Under the pieces are notes generated by a model that worked only from the letters and a program-made list of their open reading frames with translations, did not search any database and had not been told where the DNA came from. Position numbers and translations under genes: made by a program. A stretch of 64,000 nt of DNA from Natronocella acetinitrilica. Its GTDB lineage: Bacteria; Pseudomonadota; Gammaproteobacteria; Nitrococcales; Aquisalimonadaceae. The stretch spans positions 372,001 through 436,000 of the forward strand of contig NZ_JALJXV010000001.1 of assembly GCF_024170285.1 (NCBI RefSeq), read 5' to 3'. Positions within the stretch are counted from its first letter, which is position 1. Each line of letters begins with the position of its first letter. Positions 51,356 to 60,941 of the stretch are shown piece by piece.

Positions 51356-54016
51356 ATGACTGAGAAAGTCGAAGATATCGATCCGCAGGAGACGGGAGAA
51401 TGGCTTGAAGCGCTCGAAGCCGTCATTCGGGAGGAGGGTCCCGAACGCGCCCACTACCTGCTGGAATCACTGGTGGAGCGCGCGCGGCGTCGGGGTGGCC
51501 ATATTCCCTTCACCGCCACCACGGCTTACCTCAACACCATTCCACCTCATCTGGAAGCAAAGTCACCCGGCGACCACGCCCTGGAGTGGCGGATTCGATC
51601 CATCATCCGCTGGAACGCCATGGCCATGGTGCTACAGGCCAACAAGCTGCGCGCCGGTGTCGGCGGCCACATCGCCAGCTTTGCCTCCAGCGCAACCCTT
51701 TACGATGTGGGCTTCAACCACTTCTGGCATGCGCCCAGCGACAGCCACGGCGGCGATCTGGTCTTCATGCAGGGCCATTCCGCCCCTGGCATCTACGCAC
51801 GCTCCTACCTTGAAGGCCGCCTGAACGAGGAAGAACTGCGCGGCTTCCGGCAGGACGTGGGCGGCACGGGTGTGACCTCCTACCCGCACCCCTGGCTGAT
51901 GCCGGAGTACTGGCAGTTTCCCACCGTCTCCATGGGCCTGGGACCCATCATGGCCATCTACCAGGCACGCTTCATGCGCTACCTGCACAACCGCGGCGTG
52001 ATCAATGCCGACAAGCGCAAGGTCTGGGCCTTCATGGGCGACGGCGAAATGGACGAGCCGGAATCCCTGGGCGCCATCGGTCTGGCCGCCCGCGAGAAGC
52101 TCGACAACCTCGTCTTCGTAGTCAATTGCAACCTGCAGCGCCTGGACGGCCCGGTGCGGGGCAACGGCAAGATCATCCAGGAACTGGAAGGCGAATTCCG
52201 CGGCGCCGGCTGGAACGTGATCAAGGTGGTCTGGGGGTCTGGCTGGGACAACCTGCTGGCCAAGGACCAGACCGGGTTGCTGCGCAAGCGCATGGAAGAA
52301 TGCGTGGACGGCGAATACCAGAACTTCAAGGCCAAGGGCGGCGCCTACACCCGCGAGCACTTCTTCGGCAAGTATCCGGAGTTGCGCGATCTGGTGGCCA
52401 ATATGTCAGACGAGGAGATCGGGGCGCTGTCCCGGGGTGGTCACGATCCACACAAGGTTTATGCCGCCTACAAGGCCGCCGTCGAGCATACCGGTCAGCC
52501 CACCGTCATCCTGGCCAAGACCGTCAAGGGCTATGGCATGGGCAGCTCCGGCGAAGGGCAGAACATCACCCACCAGCAAAAGAAGATGGCGCTGGAATCC
52601 CTCAAGGATTTCCGCGACCGCTTCGACATCCCCGTACCGGATGACAAGCTGGAGGAAACGCCCTTTTACAAACCCGAAGAAGACGCACCGGAGATGCAGT
52701 ACCTGCGGGAGCGCCGCAAGGCCCTGGGAGGTTACCTGCCGGCCCGTCGACGCAAGGCCGAGGCACTGAAGGCCCCTGACCTCTCCGCCTTTGACATCCT
52801 GCTCAAGGATCTCGGCGAGCGGGAAATGTCCACCACCATGGCCTACGTGCGGATTCTCTCCATCTTGGCTCGGGACAAGACCCTGGCCAAGCATGTGGTA
52901 CCCATCGTGCCGGACGAGTCCCGTACCTTCGGCATGGAGGGGCTGTTCCGGCAGCTGGGTATCTATGCTCCCTTCGGCCAGCTCTACACGCCGGAGGACG
53001 CCGATCAGCTGATGCTCTACAAGGAGGACAAGAAGGGGCAGATCCTCCAGGAAGGGATCAACGAAGCCGGCGCGTTTTCCTCCTGGATCGCGGCCGGTAC
53101 GGCGTACAGCAACCACGGAATTGCCATGATTCCGTTCTACGCCTACTACTCCATGTTCGGCTTCCAGCGGATCGGCGATCTGGCCTGGGCAGCCGGGGAC
53201 ATGCAGGCTCGCGGCTTCCTCATGGGTGGCACCGCCGGGCGCACCACGCTGAACGGGGAAGGCCTGCAGCACCAGGACGGCCATAGCCTCATCCAGGCTG
53301 GCACCATCCCCAACTGCGTCTCCTACGATCCCACCTTCCCTTACGAGATGGCGGTGATCATCCAGGACGGCCTGCGGCGGATGTTCGAAGAGCAGGAGGA
53401 TGTTTTCTACTACATCACGATGATGAACGAAAACTACTCTCAGCCGGCTCTGCCCAAGGGTGCGGAAGAAGGCATCCGCAAGGGTATGTACCTGTTCAAG
53501 GAAGGCGGCAAGGGCAAGCTCAAGGTTCAGCTCCTGGGCTCTGGCACGATCTTCCGCGAGGTGATGGCCGCCGCCGAACTGCTGAAGCAGGACTGGAAGG
53601 TGGACGCCGACCTGTGGAGCTGCACCTCGTTCAACGAGTTGCGGCGCGACGGTATCGCCGTCGATCGCTGGAACATGCTGCACCCCGACAAGAAGGCCAA
53701 GGCCAACTGGGTGCAACAGCAACTCAAGACGCGCAAGGGCCCCGCCATTGCGGCCACCGACTATATGCGCAACTACGCCGACCAGATCCGTCCCTATCTG
53801 GATGATCGGCGTTACGTGGTCCTGGGTACCGACGGCTACGGCCGCTCCGACACCCGGGAGCAGTTGCGCCGCTTCTTCGAGGTGGACCGCTACTACGTCA
53901 CCGTGGCAGCGCTCAAGGCGCTGGCGGACGACGGCCAGGTGCCGGCGAAGACCGTGGCCGAGGCGATCAAGAAGTACGAGATCGACCCGGACAAGCCCAT
54001 GCCCTGGACGGTTTAA
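51356..54016 (+). CDS. aceE: Pyruvate dehydrogenase E1 component (homodimeric)
   Basis: Thiamine-diphosphate-dependent decarboxylation of pyruvate and acetyl transfer to lipoyl-E2. At 886 aa it is the gammaproteobacterial single-chain type. Motifs: GGHIASFASSATLYDVGFNHFW in parts, HGGDLVFMQGHSAPG, GDGEMDEPESLGAI with the ThDP metal site GDGxMDE, VVNCNLQRLDGPVRGN, and C-terminal EQLRRFFEVDRYYVT. ATG 51356 follows AAGAGGTG by six to eight bases. It is first in aceE-aceF-lpd. Confidence 0.97.
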   Translation: MTEKVEDIDPQETGEWLEALEAVIREEGPERAHYLLESLVERARRRGGHIPFTATTAYLNTIPPHLEAKSPGDHALEWRIRSIIRWNAMAMVLQANKLRAGVGGHIASFASSATLYDVGFNHFWHAPSDSHGGDLVFMQGHSAPGIYARSYLEGRLNEEELRGFRQDVGGTGVTSYPHPWLMPEYWQFPTVSMGLGPIMAIYQARFMRYLHNRGVINADKRKVWAFMGDGEMDEPESLGAIGLAAREKLDNLVFVVNCNLQRLDGPVRGNGKIIQELEGEFRGAGWNVIKVVWGSGWDNLLAKDQTGLLRKRMEECVDGEYQNFKAKGGAYTREHFFGKYPELRDLVANMSDEEIGALSRGGHDPHKVYAAYKAAVEHTGQPTVILAKTVKGYGMGSSGEGQNITHQQKKMALESLKDFRDRFDIPVPDDKLEETPFYKPEEDAPEMQYLRERRKALGGYLPARRRKAEALKAPDLSAFDILLKDLGEREMSTTMAYVRILSILARDKTLAKHVVPIVPDESRTFGMEGLFRQLGIYAPFGQLYTPEDADQLMLYKEDKKGQILQEGINEAGAFSSWIAAGTAYSNHGIAMIPFYAYYSMFGFQRIGDLAWAAGDMQARGFLMGGTAGRTTLNGEGLQHQDGHSLIQAGTIPNCVSYDPTFPYEMAVIIQDGLRRMFEEQEDVFYYITMMNENYSQPALPKGAEEGIRKGMYLFKEGGKGKLKVQLLGSGTIFREVMAAAELLKQDWKVDADLWSCTSFNELRRDGIAVDRWNMLHPDKKAKANWVQQQLKTRKGPAIAATDYMRNYADQIRPYLDDRRYVVLGTDGYGRSDTREQLRRFFEVDRYYVTVAALKALADDGQVPAKTVAEAIKKYEIDPDKPMPWTV

Positions 54017-54022
54017 GGCCGC

Positions 54023-54052
54023 CCGGCGCCCACCGACAACGGCGGGCGCCGG
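54023..54052 (+). other. Intercistronic hairpin, aceE-aceF
   Basis: CCGGCGCCC and GGGCGCCGG form a perfect nine-pair GC stem with a 12-base loop, seven bases after aceE. No T-run follows. A comparable stem lies between aceF and lpd. Likely roles are mRNA stabilisation or processing that sets E1/E2/E3 ratios. Confidence 0.6.
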
Positions 54053-54118
54053 TCCCCGTATGCAGTTCCGCGTCGTCGAGACGACGATGCGACGCACTGG
54101 CAAATAAAGGAACGCAGT

Positions 54119-55768
54119 ATGGCGACCAAAGCAATCAAGGTGCCCGACATTGGTGACTTCGACGAGGTGGATGTCATCGAAGTGCTGGTGTCGGTAGGCG
54201 ACACCATCGAAGCCGAACAATCCCTGATCACCCTGGAATCCGACAAGGCCACCATGGAGGTGCCCGCCTCCGAAGGCGGCAAGGTCACGAAGGTGATGGT
54301 CAAGGTTGGCGACAAGGTGGCCGAGGGCGCGGCCATCATCGAAATCGAACCAGCGGATGGCGCAGGCGCAGCAGAGGCGCCAGCCCAGGACGAAGCACCC
54401 GCAGAACAGCCAGCGCCCGCAGCGGCGCCTTCCGCTAGCGGCGGTGGCGGCACCCAGGAGGTGACCGTCCCCGATATCGGCGACTTCGACGAAGTCGACG
54501 TCATCGAGGTGCTGGTCTCCGCCGGTGACAGCGTGGAAGCCGAACAATCGCTGATCACCCTGGAGTCCGACAAGGCCACCATGGAGGTGCCCGCCCCCGC
54601 AGCGGGCACGGTGAAGGACGTCAAGATCAAGGTCGGCGACAAGGTCAGCGAGGGGTCGGTGATCCTGACCCTTGAAGCAGCCGGCGGCGCAGCCCCGGCG
54701 GCCAGCCAGGAAGCACCGGCCAAGGCCGAGCAGACCACGGAGAAACCCACCGAGAAGCCCGCTGAGCCAGCCCGCACCCAGCATCACGTGCATCAGGTTG
54801 AAGCCGACGCGGCCCCGGTGCCAGCGGCATCCATCGACAGCAAGGGCCACAAGCTCGCCCATGCCTCGCCGTCGGTGCGGCGCTATGCCCGGGAGCTGGG
54901 CGTGGACCTGTCCCGGCTGCAGGGCTCAGGCCGCAAGGGGCGCATCCTGAAAGAGGATGTGCAGGCCTTCGTCAAGGGCGTCATGAAACAGGGCGGTGGC
55001 GCCGCTGCAGGCGCTCCGGCCACTGGCGGTGCGGGTATTCCGCCCATTCCGCCCCAGGACTTCTCCAAGTTCGGCGAGGTGGAAGAGCAGCCCATGTCCC
55101 GGATCAAGAAGATCTCCGGGCCACATCTGCATCGCAGCTGGTTGAACGTACCCCACGTCACGCAATTCGACGAGGCGGACATTACCGAGCTGGAAGCCTT
55201 CCGCAAGGCAGAGAAAGCCGCCGCCGAACAGGAAGGCGTGAAGCTGACGCCGCTGGCCTTCCTGGTGAAGGCCTCGGCCCGGGCGCTGCGCAAGTTCCCG
55301 GATCTCAACAGCAGCCTCAACCCCGCCGGCGACGCCCTGATCATCAAGCACTACATCAACGTGGGCGTGGCGGTGGATACCCCCAACGGTCTGGTGGTGC
55401 CGGTAATCAAGGATGCCGACAAGAAGGGCATCTACGAGATTGCCGCCGATCTCGGCGTGATCAGCAAGAAGGCGCGGGACGGCAAGCTTGGCCCCGGTGA
55501 CATGCAGGGTGGCACCTTCAGCATCTCCAGCCTGGGCGGTATTGGCGGCACGGCGTTCACGCCCATCGTCAATGCGCCGGAGGTGGCCATCCTGGGCGTC
55601 TCCAAGTCGGAGATGAAGCCGGTATGGAACGGCAAGGAGTTCGTACCGCGGCTCATGCTGCCGCTGTCCCTCTCCTACGACCACCGGGCCATTGATGGCG
55701 CCGCCGGCGCCCGGTTCACCACTTATCTGTGCGGTTTGCTGAGCGATCTGCGCCGCCTGGTGCTGTAA
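54119..55768 (+). CDS. aceF: Dihydrolipoyllysine acetyltransferase (E2 of pyruvate dehydrogenase)
   Basis: Core of the PDH complex, 549 aa. Two lipoyl domains: residues 1-78 with K43, and 114-190 with K152, both in [12 protein letters not shown]. An Ala/Pro/Glu linker separates them. The subunit-binding domain (about 243-285) contains [16 protein letters not shown] and GRILKEDV. The catalytic domain ends with [15 protein letters not shown] (active-site His/Asp). AAAGGAACGCA precedes the ATG, a leader that recurs before lpd. Confidence 0.96.
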   Translation: MATKAIKVPDIGDFDEVDVIEVLVSVGDTIEAEQSLITLESDKATMEVPASEGGKVTKVMVKVGDKVAEGAAIIEIEPADGAGAAEAPAQDEAPAEQPAPAAAPSASGGGGTQEVTVPDIGDFDEVDVIEVLVSAGDSVEAEQSLITLESDKATMEVPAPAAGTVKDVKIKVGDKVSEGSVILTLEAAGGAAPAASQEAPAKAEQTTEKPTEKPAEPARTQHHVHQVEADAAPVPAASIDSKGHKLAHASPSVRRYARELGVDLSRLQGSGRKGRILKEDVQAFVKGVMKQGGGAAAGAPATGGAGIPPIPPQDFSKFGEVEEQPMSRIKKISGPHLHRSWLNVPHVTQFDEADITELEAFRKAEKAAAEQEGVKLTPLAFLVKASARALRKFPDLNSSLNPAGDALIIKHYINVGVAVDTPNGLVVPVIKDADKKGIYEIAADLGVISKKARDGKLGPGDMQGGTFSISSLGGIGGTAFTPIVNAPEVAILGVSKSEMKPVWNGKEFVPRLMLPLSLSYDHRAIDGAAGARFTTYLCGLLSDLRRLVL

Positions 55769-55807
55769 AGGCAACGGGCCCACCGCAGCTTTCACTCACA
55801 CCGATAG

Positions 55808-55834
55808 GCGGCGCCGGAGACAGTTCGGCGCCGC
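55808..55834 (+). other. Intercistronic hairpin, aceF-lpd
   Basis: GCGGCGCC and GGCGCCGC form a perfect eight-pair stem with an 11-base loop, 22 bases before the lpd start. No T-run follows. Confidence 0.55.
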
Positions 55835-55856
55835 ATCACAGCCAAAGGAACGCACT

Positions 55857-57617
55857 ATGGCGAGCAAAGAGATCAAGGTTCCCGACATCGGCGATTTCGA
55901 CGCCGTGGACATCATTGAAGTCCTCGTCGCCGAGGGCGACACCGTCGAGCCCGAGCAGTCACTGATCACGCTGGAATCAGACAAGGCCACCATGGAAGTG
56001 CCCGCCCCCGAGGGCGGCAAGGTGGGCAAGCTCCGGGTCAAGGTGGGAGACAAGGTCAAGGAAGGCGACGTGATTCTCGACCTGGAGCCCGCCGCTGGCG
56101 GTGCCGCCACGGCCGACGACAAGCCGGCGGAGGCCCCGAAGCAGGCGAAGACGCCGGAACCCGCCAAGCCTGCGCCGGCCAAGCAGGCCGCCACGGACGC
56201 ACCATCCGACGCCGACTGCGACGTGGTGGTCATCGGTGCCGGCCCCGGCGGCTACACTGCCGCCTTCCGCGCCGCCGACCTGGGCCTGAAGGTCGTACTC
56301 GTGGAGCGCTACGAAACATTGGGCGGCGTCTGCCTCAATGTGGGCTGCATCCCGTCCAAGGCATTGCTGCACGTTGGCCACATCATGGATACGGCGGCGG
56401 CCTTCAAGGACCACGGTATCGTCTTCGCCAAGCCCAAGATCGAACTGGACAAGCTGCGCGGCTGGAAAGACAAGGTCATCGGCAAGCTCACCGGCGGTCT
56501 CGCCAGCATGGCCAAGCAGCGCAAGGTGGAAACCGTATTCGGCAATGCCGAGTTCACGGGTAGCCACAGCCTGGACGTGAAAGGCAAGGACGGTACCCGC
56601 AGCATCAAGTTCAAGCATGCCATCATCGCCGCCGGCTCACGGCCGGTGGTGCCACCGGGGATGGATCTGGATGATCCCCGGGTGATGGATTCCACCGGTG
56701 CCCTGAAGCTTGAGGAAATCCCCAAGCGGCTGCTGGTGGTAGGCGGCGGCATCATCGGCCTGGAAATGGCCACGGTGTACGAGGCCCTAGGCAGCAAGAT
56801 CACCGTCGTGGAGCTCATGGATCGCATCATGGTGGGTGCCGACAAGGACCTGGTGCGGCCTTACGAGAAGCGCATCCGTGCCCGCTACGAGAACGTCTTC
56901 CTCAACACCAAGGTCACCGGTATGGAGGCCCAGAAGAAGGGCATCAAGGTGACCTTCGAGGGCAAGGACGCGCCGGAATCCGACACCTTCGACCGGGTAC
57001 TGCTTTCCGTGGGCCGTCGACCCAACGGCGATCTGCTCAACCTGGAAGCGAGCGGCGTTCCCAGCGATCGCGGCTTCATCCAGGTGGACGAGCACATGCA
57101 GACTGCCGTGCCGCACATTTACGCCATCGGCGACATCGTCGGCCAGCCCATGCTGGCCCACAAAGCGACTCATGAGGGCAAGGTGGCGGCGGAGTGCATC
57201 GCCGGCGAGAAGAGCGCCTTCGACGCCCGGGTGATCCCCTCCGTGGCTTATACCGACCCGGAAGTGGCCTGGGTGGGCCTGACCGAGGAGCAGGCCAAGG
57301 AGCAGGGCATCAAGGTGGAGAAAGGCGTCTTCCCCTGGGCCGCCAGTGGTCGTGCGCTGGCCATGGGTCGGGAAGAGGGGATGACCAAGCTGCTCTTCGA
57401 CGAGGAGACCGGGCGACTGCTGGGCGGTGCGGCCCTCGGCCCCAATGCCGGCGACCTGATGGGCGAGATCGCGCTTGCCATCGAGATGGGCGCGGAGGCC
57501 TCGGATATCGGTCTGACGGTGCATCCGCACCCGACGCTGATCGAGACGGTGGCCATGGCGGCGGAAGCCGCCGAAGGCACCATCACGGACCTCTACATCC
57601 CAAAGAAAAAGAAGTAG
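55857..57617 (+). CDS. lpd: Dihydrolipoyl dehydrogenase with N-terminal lipoyl domain (E3 of pyruvate dehydrogenase)
   Basis: E3 of 586 aa. Residues 1-78 are a lipoyl domain with K43 in [12 protein letters not shown]. An Ala/Lys/Pro linker (80-118) joins it to the flavoprotein: FAD motif DVVVIGAGPGGYTAAF, redox pair C159/C164 in [16 protein letters not shown] motif LLVVGGGIIGLEMATVYEALG in parts, and TVHPHPTLIETV. Lipoyl-E3 fusions occur in PDH clusters of several bacteria. The lipoyl domain and the ribosome site closely resemble those of aceF upstream. A separate plain E3 (12162-13589) serves the suc operon. Confidence 0.95.
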   Translation: MASKEIKVPDIGDFDAVDIIEVLVAEGDTVEPEQSLITLESDKATMEVPAPEGGKVGKLRVKVGDKVKEGDVILDLEPAAGGAATADDKPAEAPKQAKTPEPAKPAPAKQAATDAPSDADCDVVVIGAGPGGYTAAFRAADLGLKVVLVERYETLGGVCLNVGCIPSKALLHVGHIMDTAAAFKDHGIVFAKPKIELDKLRGWKDKVIGKLTGGLASMAKQRKVETVFGNAEFTGSHSLDVKGKDGTRSIKFKHAIIAAGSRPVVPPGMDLDDPRVMDSTGALKLEEIPKRLLVVGGGIIGLEMATVYEALGSKITVVELMDRIMVGADKDLVRPYEKRIRARYENVFLNTKVTGMEAQKKGIKVTFEGKDAPESDTFDRVLLSVGRRPNGDLLNLEASGVPSDRGFIQVDEHMQTAVPHIYAIGDIVGQPMLAHKATHEGKVAAECIAGEKSAFDARVIPSVAYTDPEVAWVGLTEEQAKEQGIKVEKGVFPWAASGRALAMGREEGMTKLLFDEETGRLLGGAALGPNAGDLMGEIALAIEMGAEASDIGLTVHPHPTLIETVAMAAEAAEGTITDLYIPKKKK

Positions 57618-57630
57618 CCGGCCTCGGCCT

Positions 57631-57667
57631 CCCGTAGGGTGCGTTAGCGCGCAGCGCGTAACGCACC
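57631..57667 (+). repeat. Intergenic palindromic repeat, copy C
   Basis: The same 37-bp unit as 4918-4954 with one base change (GGGTGCGTTAG for GGGTGTGTTAG), 13 bases after the lpd stop. The central TTAGCGCGCAGCGCGTAA can fold into a short hairpin. It is part of the 418-base gene-free interval 57618-58035, which also holds two long-stem elements and about 100 bases (57801-57901) in which I see nothing. Confidence 0.75.
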
Positions 57668-57694
57668 ATAACTGCGGCCCGACACAACCCCAAA

Positions 57695-57800
57695 CGCCGG
57701 TTGTGTACGCCTCTCCGGGACCGTCAGCGACAGGGATGTCGCTGTCGAGCCCCCATGGATGGGTCTACGGCGTGTCCCGGAGAGGCGTACGCGACCGGCG
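57695..57800 (+). repeat. Long-stem 3' element, copy 3
   Basis: Arms 57695-57721 and 57774-57800 pair over 27 positions with two mismatches. The 52-base core has AGCGACA-GGGA-TGTCGCT and GTCGAGCC; its distal part (CATGGATGGGTCTACGGCGT) is the most diverged of the four copies. Oriented with lpd, 77 bases after its stop. Confidence 0.8.
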
Positions 57801-57901
57801 TTCCCTGATCCCTGCCGCCTCCCGACTCCATGCGATGCACCGCGTAAAGAGAACCGACGTGGTACGGGCTGCGTTCTCGTATGGGACGGCTTTCGGCAAG
57901 G

Positions 57902-58011
57902 GCCCTGTGGCGGGTGCGCCGGCCCGGGACTCGCCGTGAATACATCCCTGTAGGCTCGACAGCGACATCCCTGTCGCTGACGGTCCCGGACCGGCGCACC
58001 CGCCACAGGGC
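57902..58011 (-). repeat. Long-stem 3' element, copy 4
   Basis: Arms 57902-57930 and 57983-58011 pair over 29 positions with one mismatch. The core, read on the minus strand, has AGCGACA-GGGA-TGTCGCT, GTCGAGCC and GGATGTATTCACGGCGA. It is oriented with the minus-strand serine hydrolase, 24 bases after its stop, and faces copy 3 from the convergent side. Confidence 0.85.
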
Positions 58012-58035
58012 TCGGCGACTTCTGGGCACTGATGC

Positions 58036-59064
58036 TTACTGCCTTGCTCTGCGAGCCGCCGGGATGAGGGTCTCTGCAACCAGGGCGTCTAGATGACGCA
58101 GGTAGGCGCTGCCAGAACCGGGGGGCGTGGGGTCGGAGGTGATGACAATGGTCATGGCCACCGAGGGGATCACATAGAGCATCTGCCCACCGAAACCCCA
58201 TCCATAGTACGCGGGCTCACCATCCAGCTCCGTGATGAACCAACCGTAACCGTACTGATTGTTATTGAACGGTGACCGCCCCCGGGGCGTCCAGGAGTTC
58301 TCCACCCAGCCCTCGGGCAGCACCCGCTCGCCGTTCAGTACACCATCATGACGATACAACTCACCGATCTGCAGCAGGGCACGCGGCGAGAGATTCATGT
58401 CATTGCCACCAAAATAGATGCCCTGGGGATCTCGCGGCCATTCCGGGATCACGATATTCAGCGGATTTCCCAGCCAGTCCTGGGCCAACTCCCGGGTGGT
58501 GCGGCCCGAGGCCCAGGTCAGGGCCGCCGACAGGATATGGGAGTTGCCGGTGGAATAGAGCATCCGTCCGCCAGGCGCATCCACGAAAGGCCGGGTCAAC
58601 GCCGCCGTCACCCAGTCGTCGCTGGCCACCCAACGCCCGTAGTTGGCACCGGACGTGCGCTCCAGGCCGGACTGCATTGCCAGCAGATGCCCCACCGTGA
58701 TGTCGCTGACGCCGGGCTCCGTATTCTCCGGCATGCGCGTGCCGATGAGTTCGGCAATGGGTTGCTCATCGCCCGCGACAAGTCCCTGTTCGATGGCAGC
58801 GCCCACCAGTGCCGCGAGTACCGTCTTGGACAGGGATTTGACGTTGGCAGGCTGCGCGGTTCCCGGCCCACGATAGCTCTCTTCCAGCACGATCTCCCCA
58901 TCGACAGCCACCAGCAGACTGTGGGTTCGCTCCAACTCCCCGGCCCGGGTCACGGCCTCAGCCGCCAGACTCTCATCCAGGGCGGCCGCCGACTGCCCCC
59001 AGACGACAAGGGCGAACAAACCCGACAGACAACAGAGACGAAGCTGGGGGGAGATGGATGTCAT
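58036..59064 (-). CDS. Secreted serine hydrolase, beta-lactamase / PBP4-like fold
   Basis: A 342-aa protein of the class C beta-lactamase superfamily. A signal peptide (about residues 8-28, LCCLSGLFALVVWGQSAAA) indicates export. The nucleophile motif is SLSKT (SxxK), the second is YSTGN (YxN), and HLLAMQSGLERTSG is also typical. The third motif (KTG-like) is not obvious, though GWGFGGQMLYVIP may take its place. Such proteins are more often esterases or peptidases than antibiotic resistance enzymes; the substrate is unknown. ATG 59064 is used; the frame is open to 59097. Confidence 0.82.
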   Translation of the reverse strand: MTSISPQLRLCCLSGLFALVVWGQSAAALDESLAAEAVTRAGELERTHSLLVAVDGEIVLEESYRGPGTAQPANVKSLSKTVLAALVGAAIEQGLVAGDEQPIAELIGTRMPENTEPGVSDITVGHLLAMQSGLERTSGANYGRWVASDDWVTAALTRPFVDAPGGRMLYSTGNSHILSAALTWASGRTTRELAQDWLGNPLNIVIPEWPRDPQGIYFGGNDMNLSPRALLQIGELYRHDGVLNGERVLPEGWVENSWTPRGRSPFNNNQYGYGWFITELDGEPAYYGWGFGGQMLYVIPSVAMTIVITSDPTPPGSGSAYLRHLDALVAETLIPAARRARQ

Positions 59065-59197
59065 TCCGCGATGCACCTGTGTTCCTGTAACAGCCATACA
59101 GAGTCCATGATGCGCCGCATGTTCCCTTGCTTTGGATCATGTCGCCGCTACGGCCGCCCGCTACAATCGCGCCCACACCGAGCCAGGGGATATCGAT

Positions 59198-59776
59198 ATG
59201 CGCATCACGGTGATCAACGCCCATCCCGATCCGGATGAGCAGCACTATATCGCGGCCCTGTGTCAATCCTACGGACAGGGTGCCACCGAAGGCGGCCATG
59301 AAATCCGCCAGATCGAAGTCGGCAGGCTGGCCTTCGATTTCATCCGCAACCAGCAAGACTGGCGGGATGGCGAGGTTCCCGTGGATATCCGTGAGGCACA
59401 GGACGCCATTACGTGGTGCGAACACCTGGTGCTGGCCTACCCGCTGTGGCTCGGAACCATGCCCGCGCTTACCAAGGGCTTTCTGGAACAGACCTTTCGC
59501 CAGAACTTCGCCTTCAATAGCAACAACGTGGCCGATATCAGCGCCAGGCGTCTTCGCGGACGCAGTGCCCGCATCATTGTCACCATGGGTATGCCAGCCC
59601 TGATTTACCGCTGGTTCTATGGTGCCCACAGTCTGCGCGCGGTAAAACGAAACATCCTGCGCTTCTGCGGCTTCGGGCCAGTGCGTACGAGCATCGTCGG
59701 CGGCGTCGGCGGCTCTGCGAAACACCGCGAGGCGCAACTGGCCCGCATGCAGCAGCTTGGCAAGGCTGGTCGCTAA
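59198..59776 (+). CDS. NAD(P)H:quinone oxidoreductase / KefF-like flavoprotein
   Basis: A 192-aa flavodoxin-2 family protein, predicted to carry FMN or FAD and reduce quinones with two electrons. The N-terminus MRITVINAHPDPDE and WCEHLVLAYPLWLGTMPALTKGFLEQTF in parts (AYPLWLGTMPALTKG) match the NQO/MdaB/KefF group. ATG 59198 follows GGGGATATCGAT. It is divergent from the serine hydrolase with a 133-base gap. The partner is unknown; no kef gene is near. Confidence 0.82.
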   Translation: MRITVINAHPDPDEQHYIAALCQSYGQGATEGGHEIRQIEVGRLAFDFIRNQQDWRDGEVPVDIREAQDAITWCEHLVLAYPLWLGTMPALTKGFLEQTFRQNFAFNSNNVADISARRLRGRSARIIVTMGMPALIYRWFYGAHSLRAVKRNILRFCGFGPVRTSIVGGVGGSAKHREAQLARMQQLGKAGR

Positions 59777-59859
59777 GCCCCAATCAGACCGCCAGTTGCG
59801 TTATCATGCCTGCACTCTGAGCAGTGACGCTTAGTCGACAGCGTCCGATGGCAGGATCC

Positions 59860-60852
<993 letters not shown>

Positions 60853-60941
60853 ACAATGGCCAGTTCAGCCAGATGGCATAGACTGATCCCTAAAGGACAA
60901 ACAATACGGCAAGGATACCAATCGAGGAGTTGGTGATTAAC

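Noticed and set aside
57724-58079. Overlapping frames of 70-105 codons on both strands
   Set aside because: They run through the long-stem elements and repeats; their translations are Arg/Ser/Pro-rich shadows of the repeat sequence.
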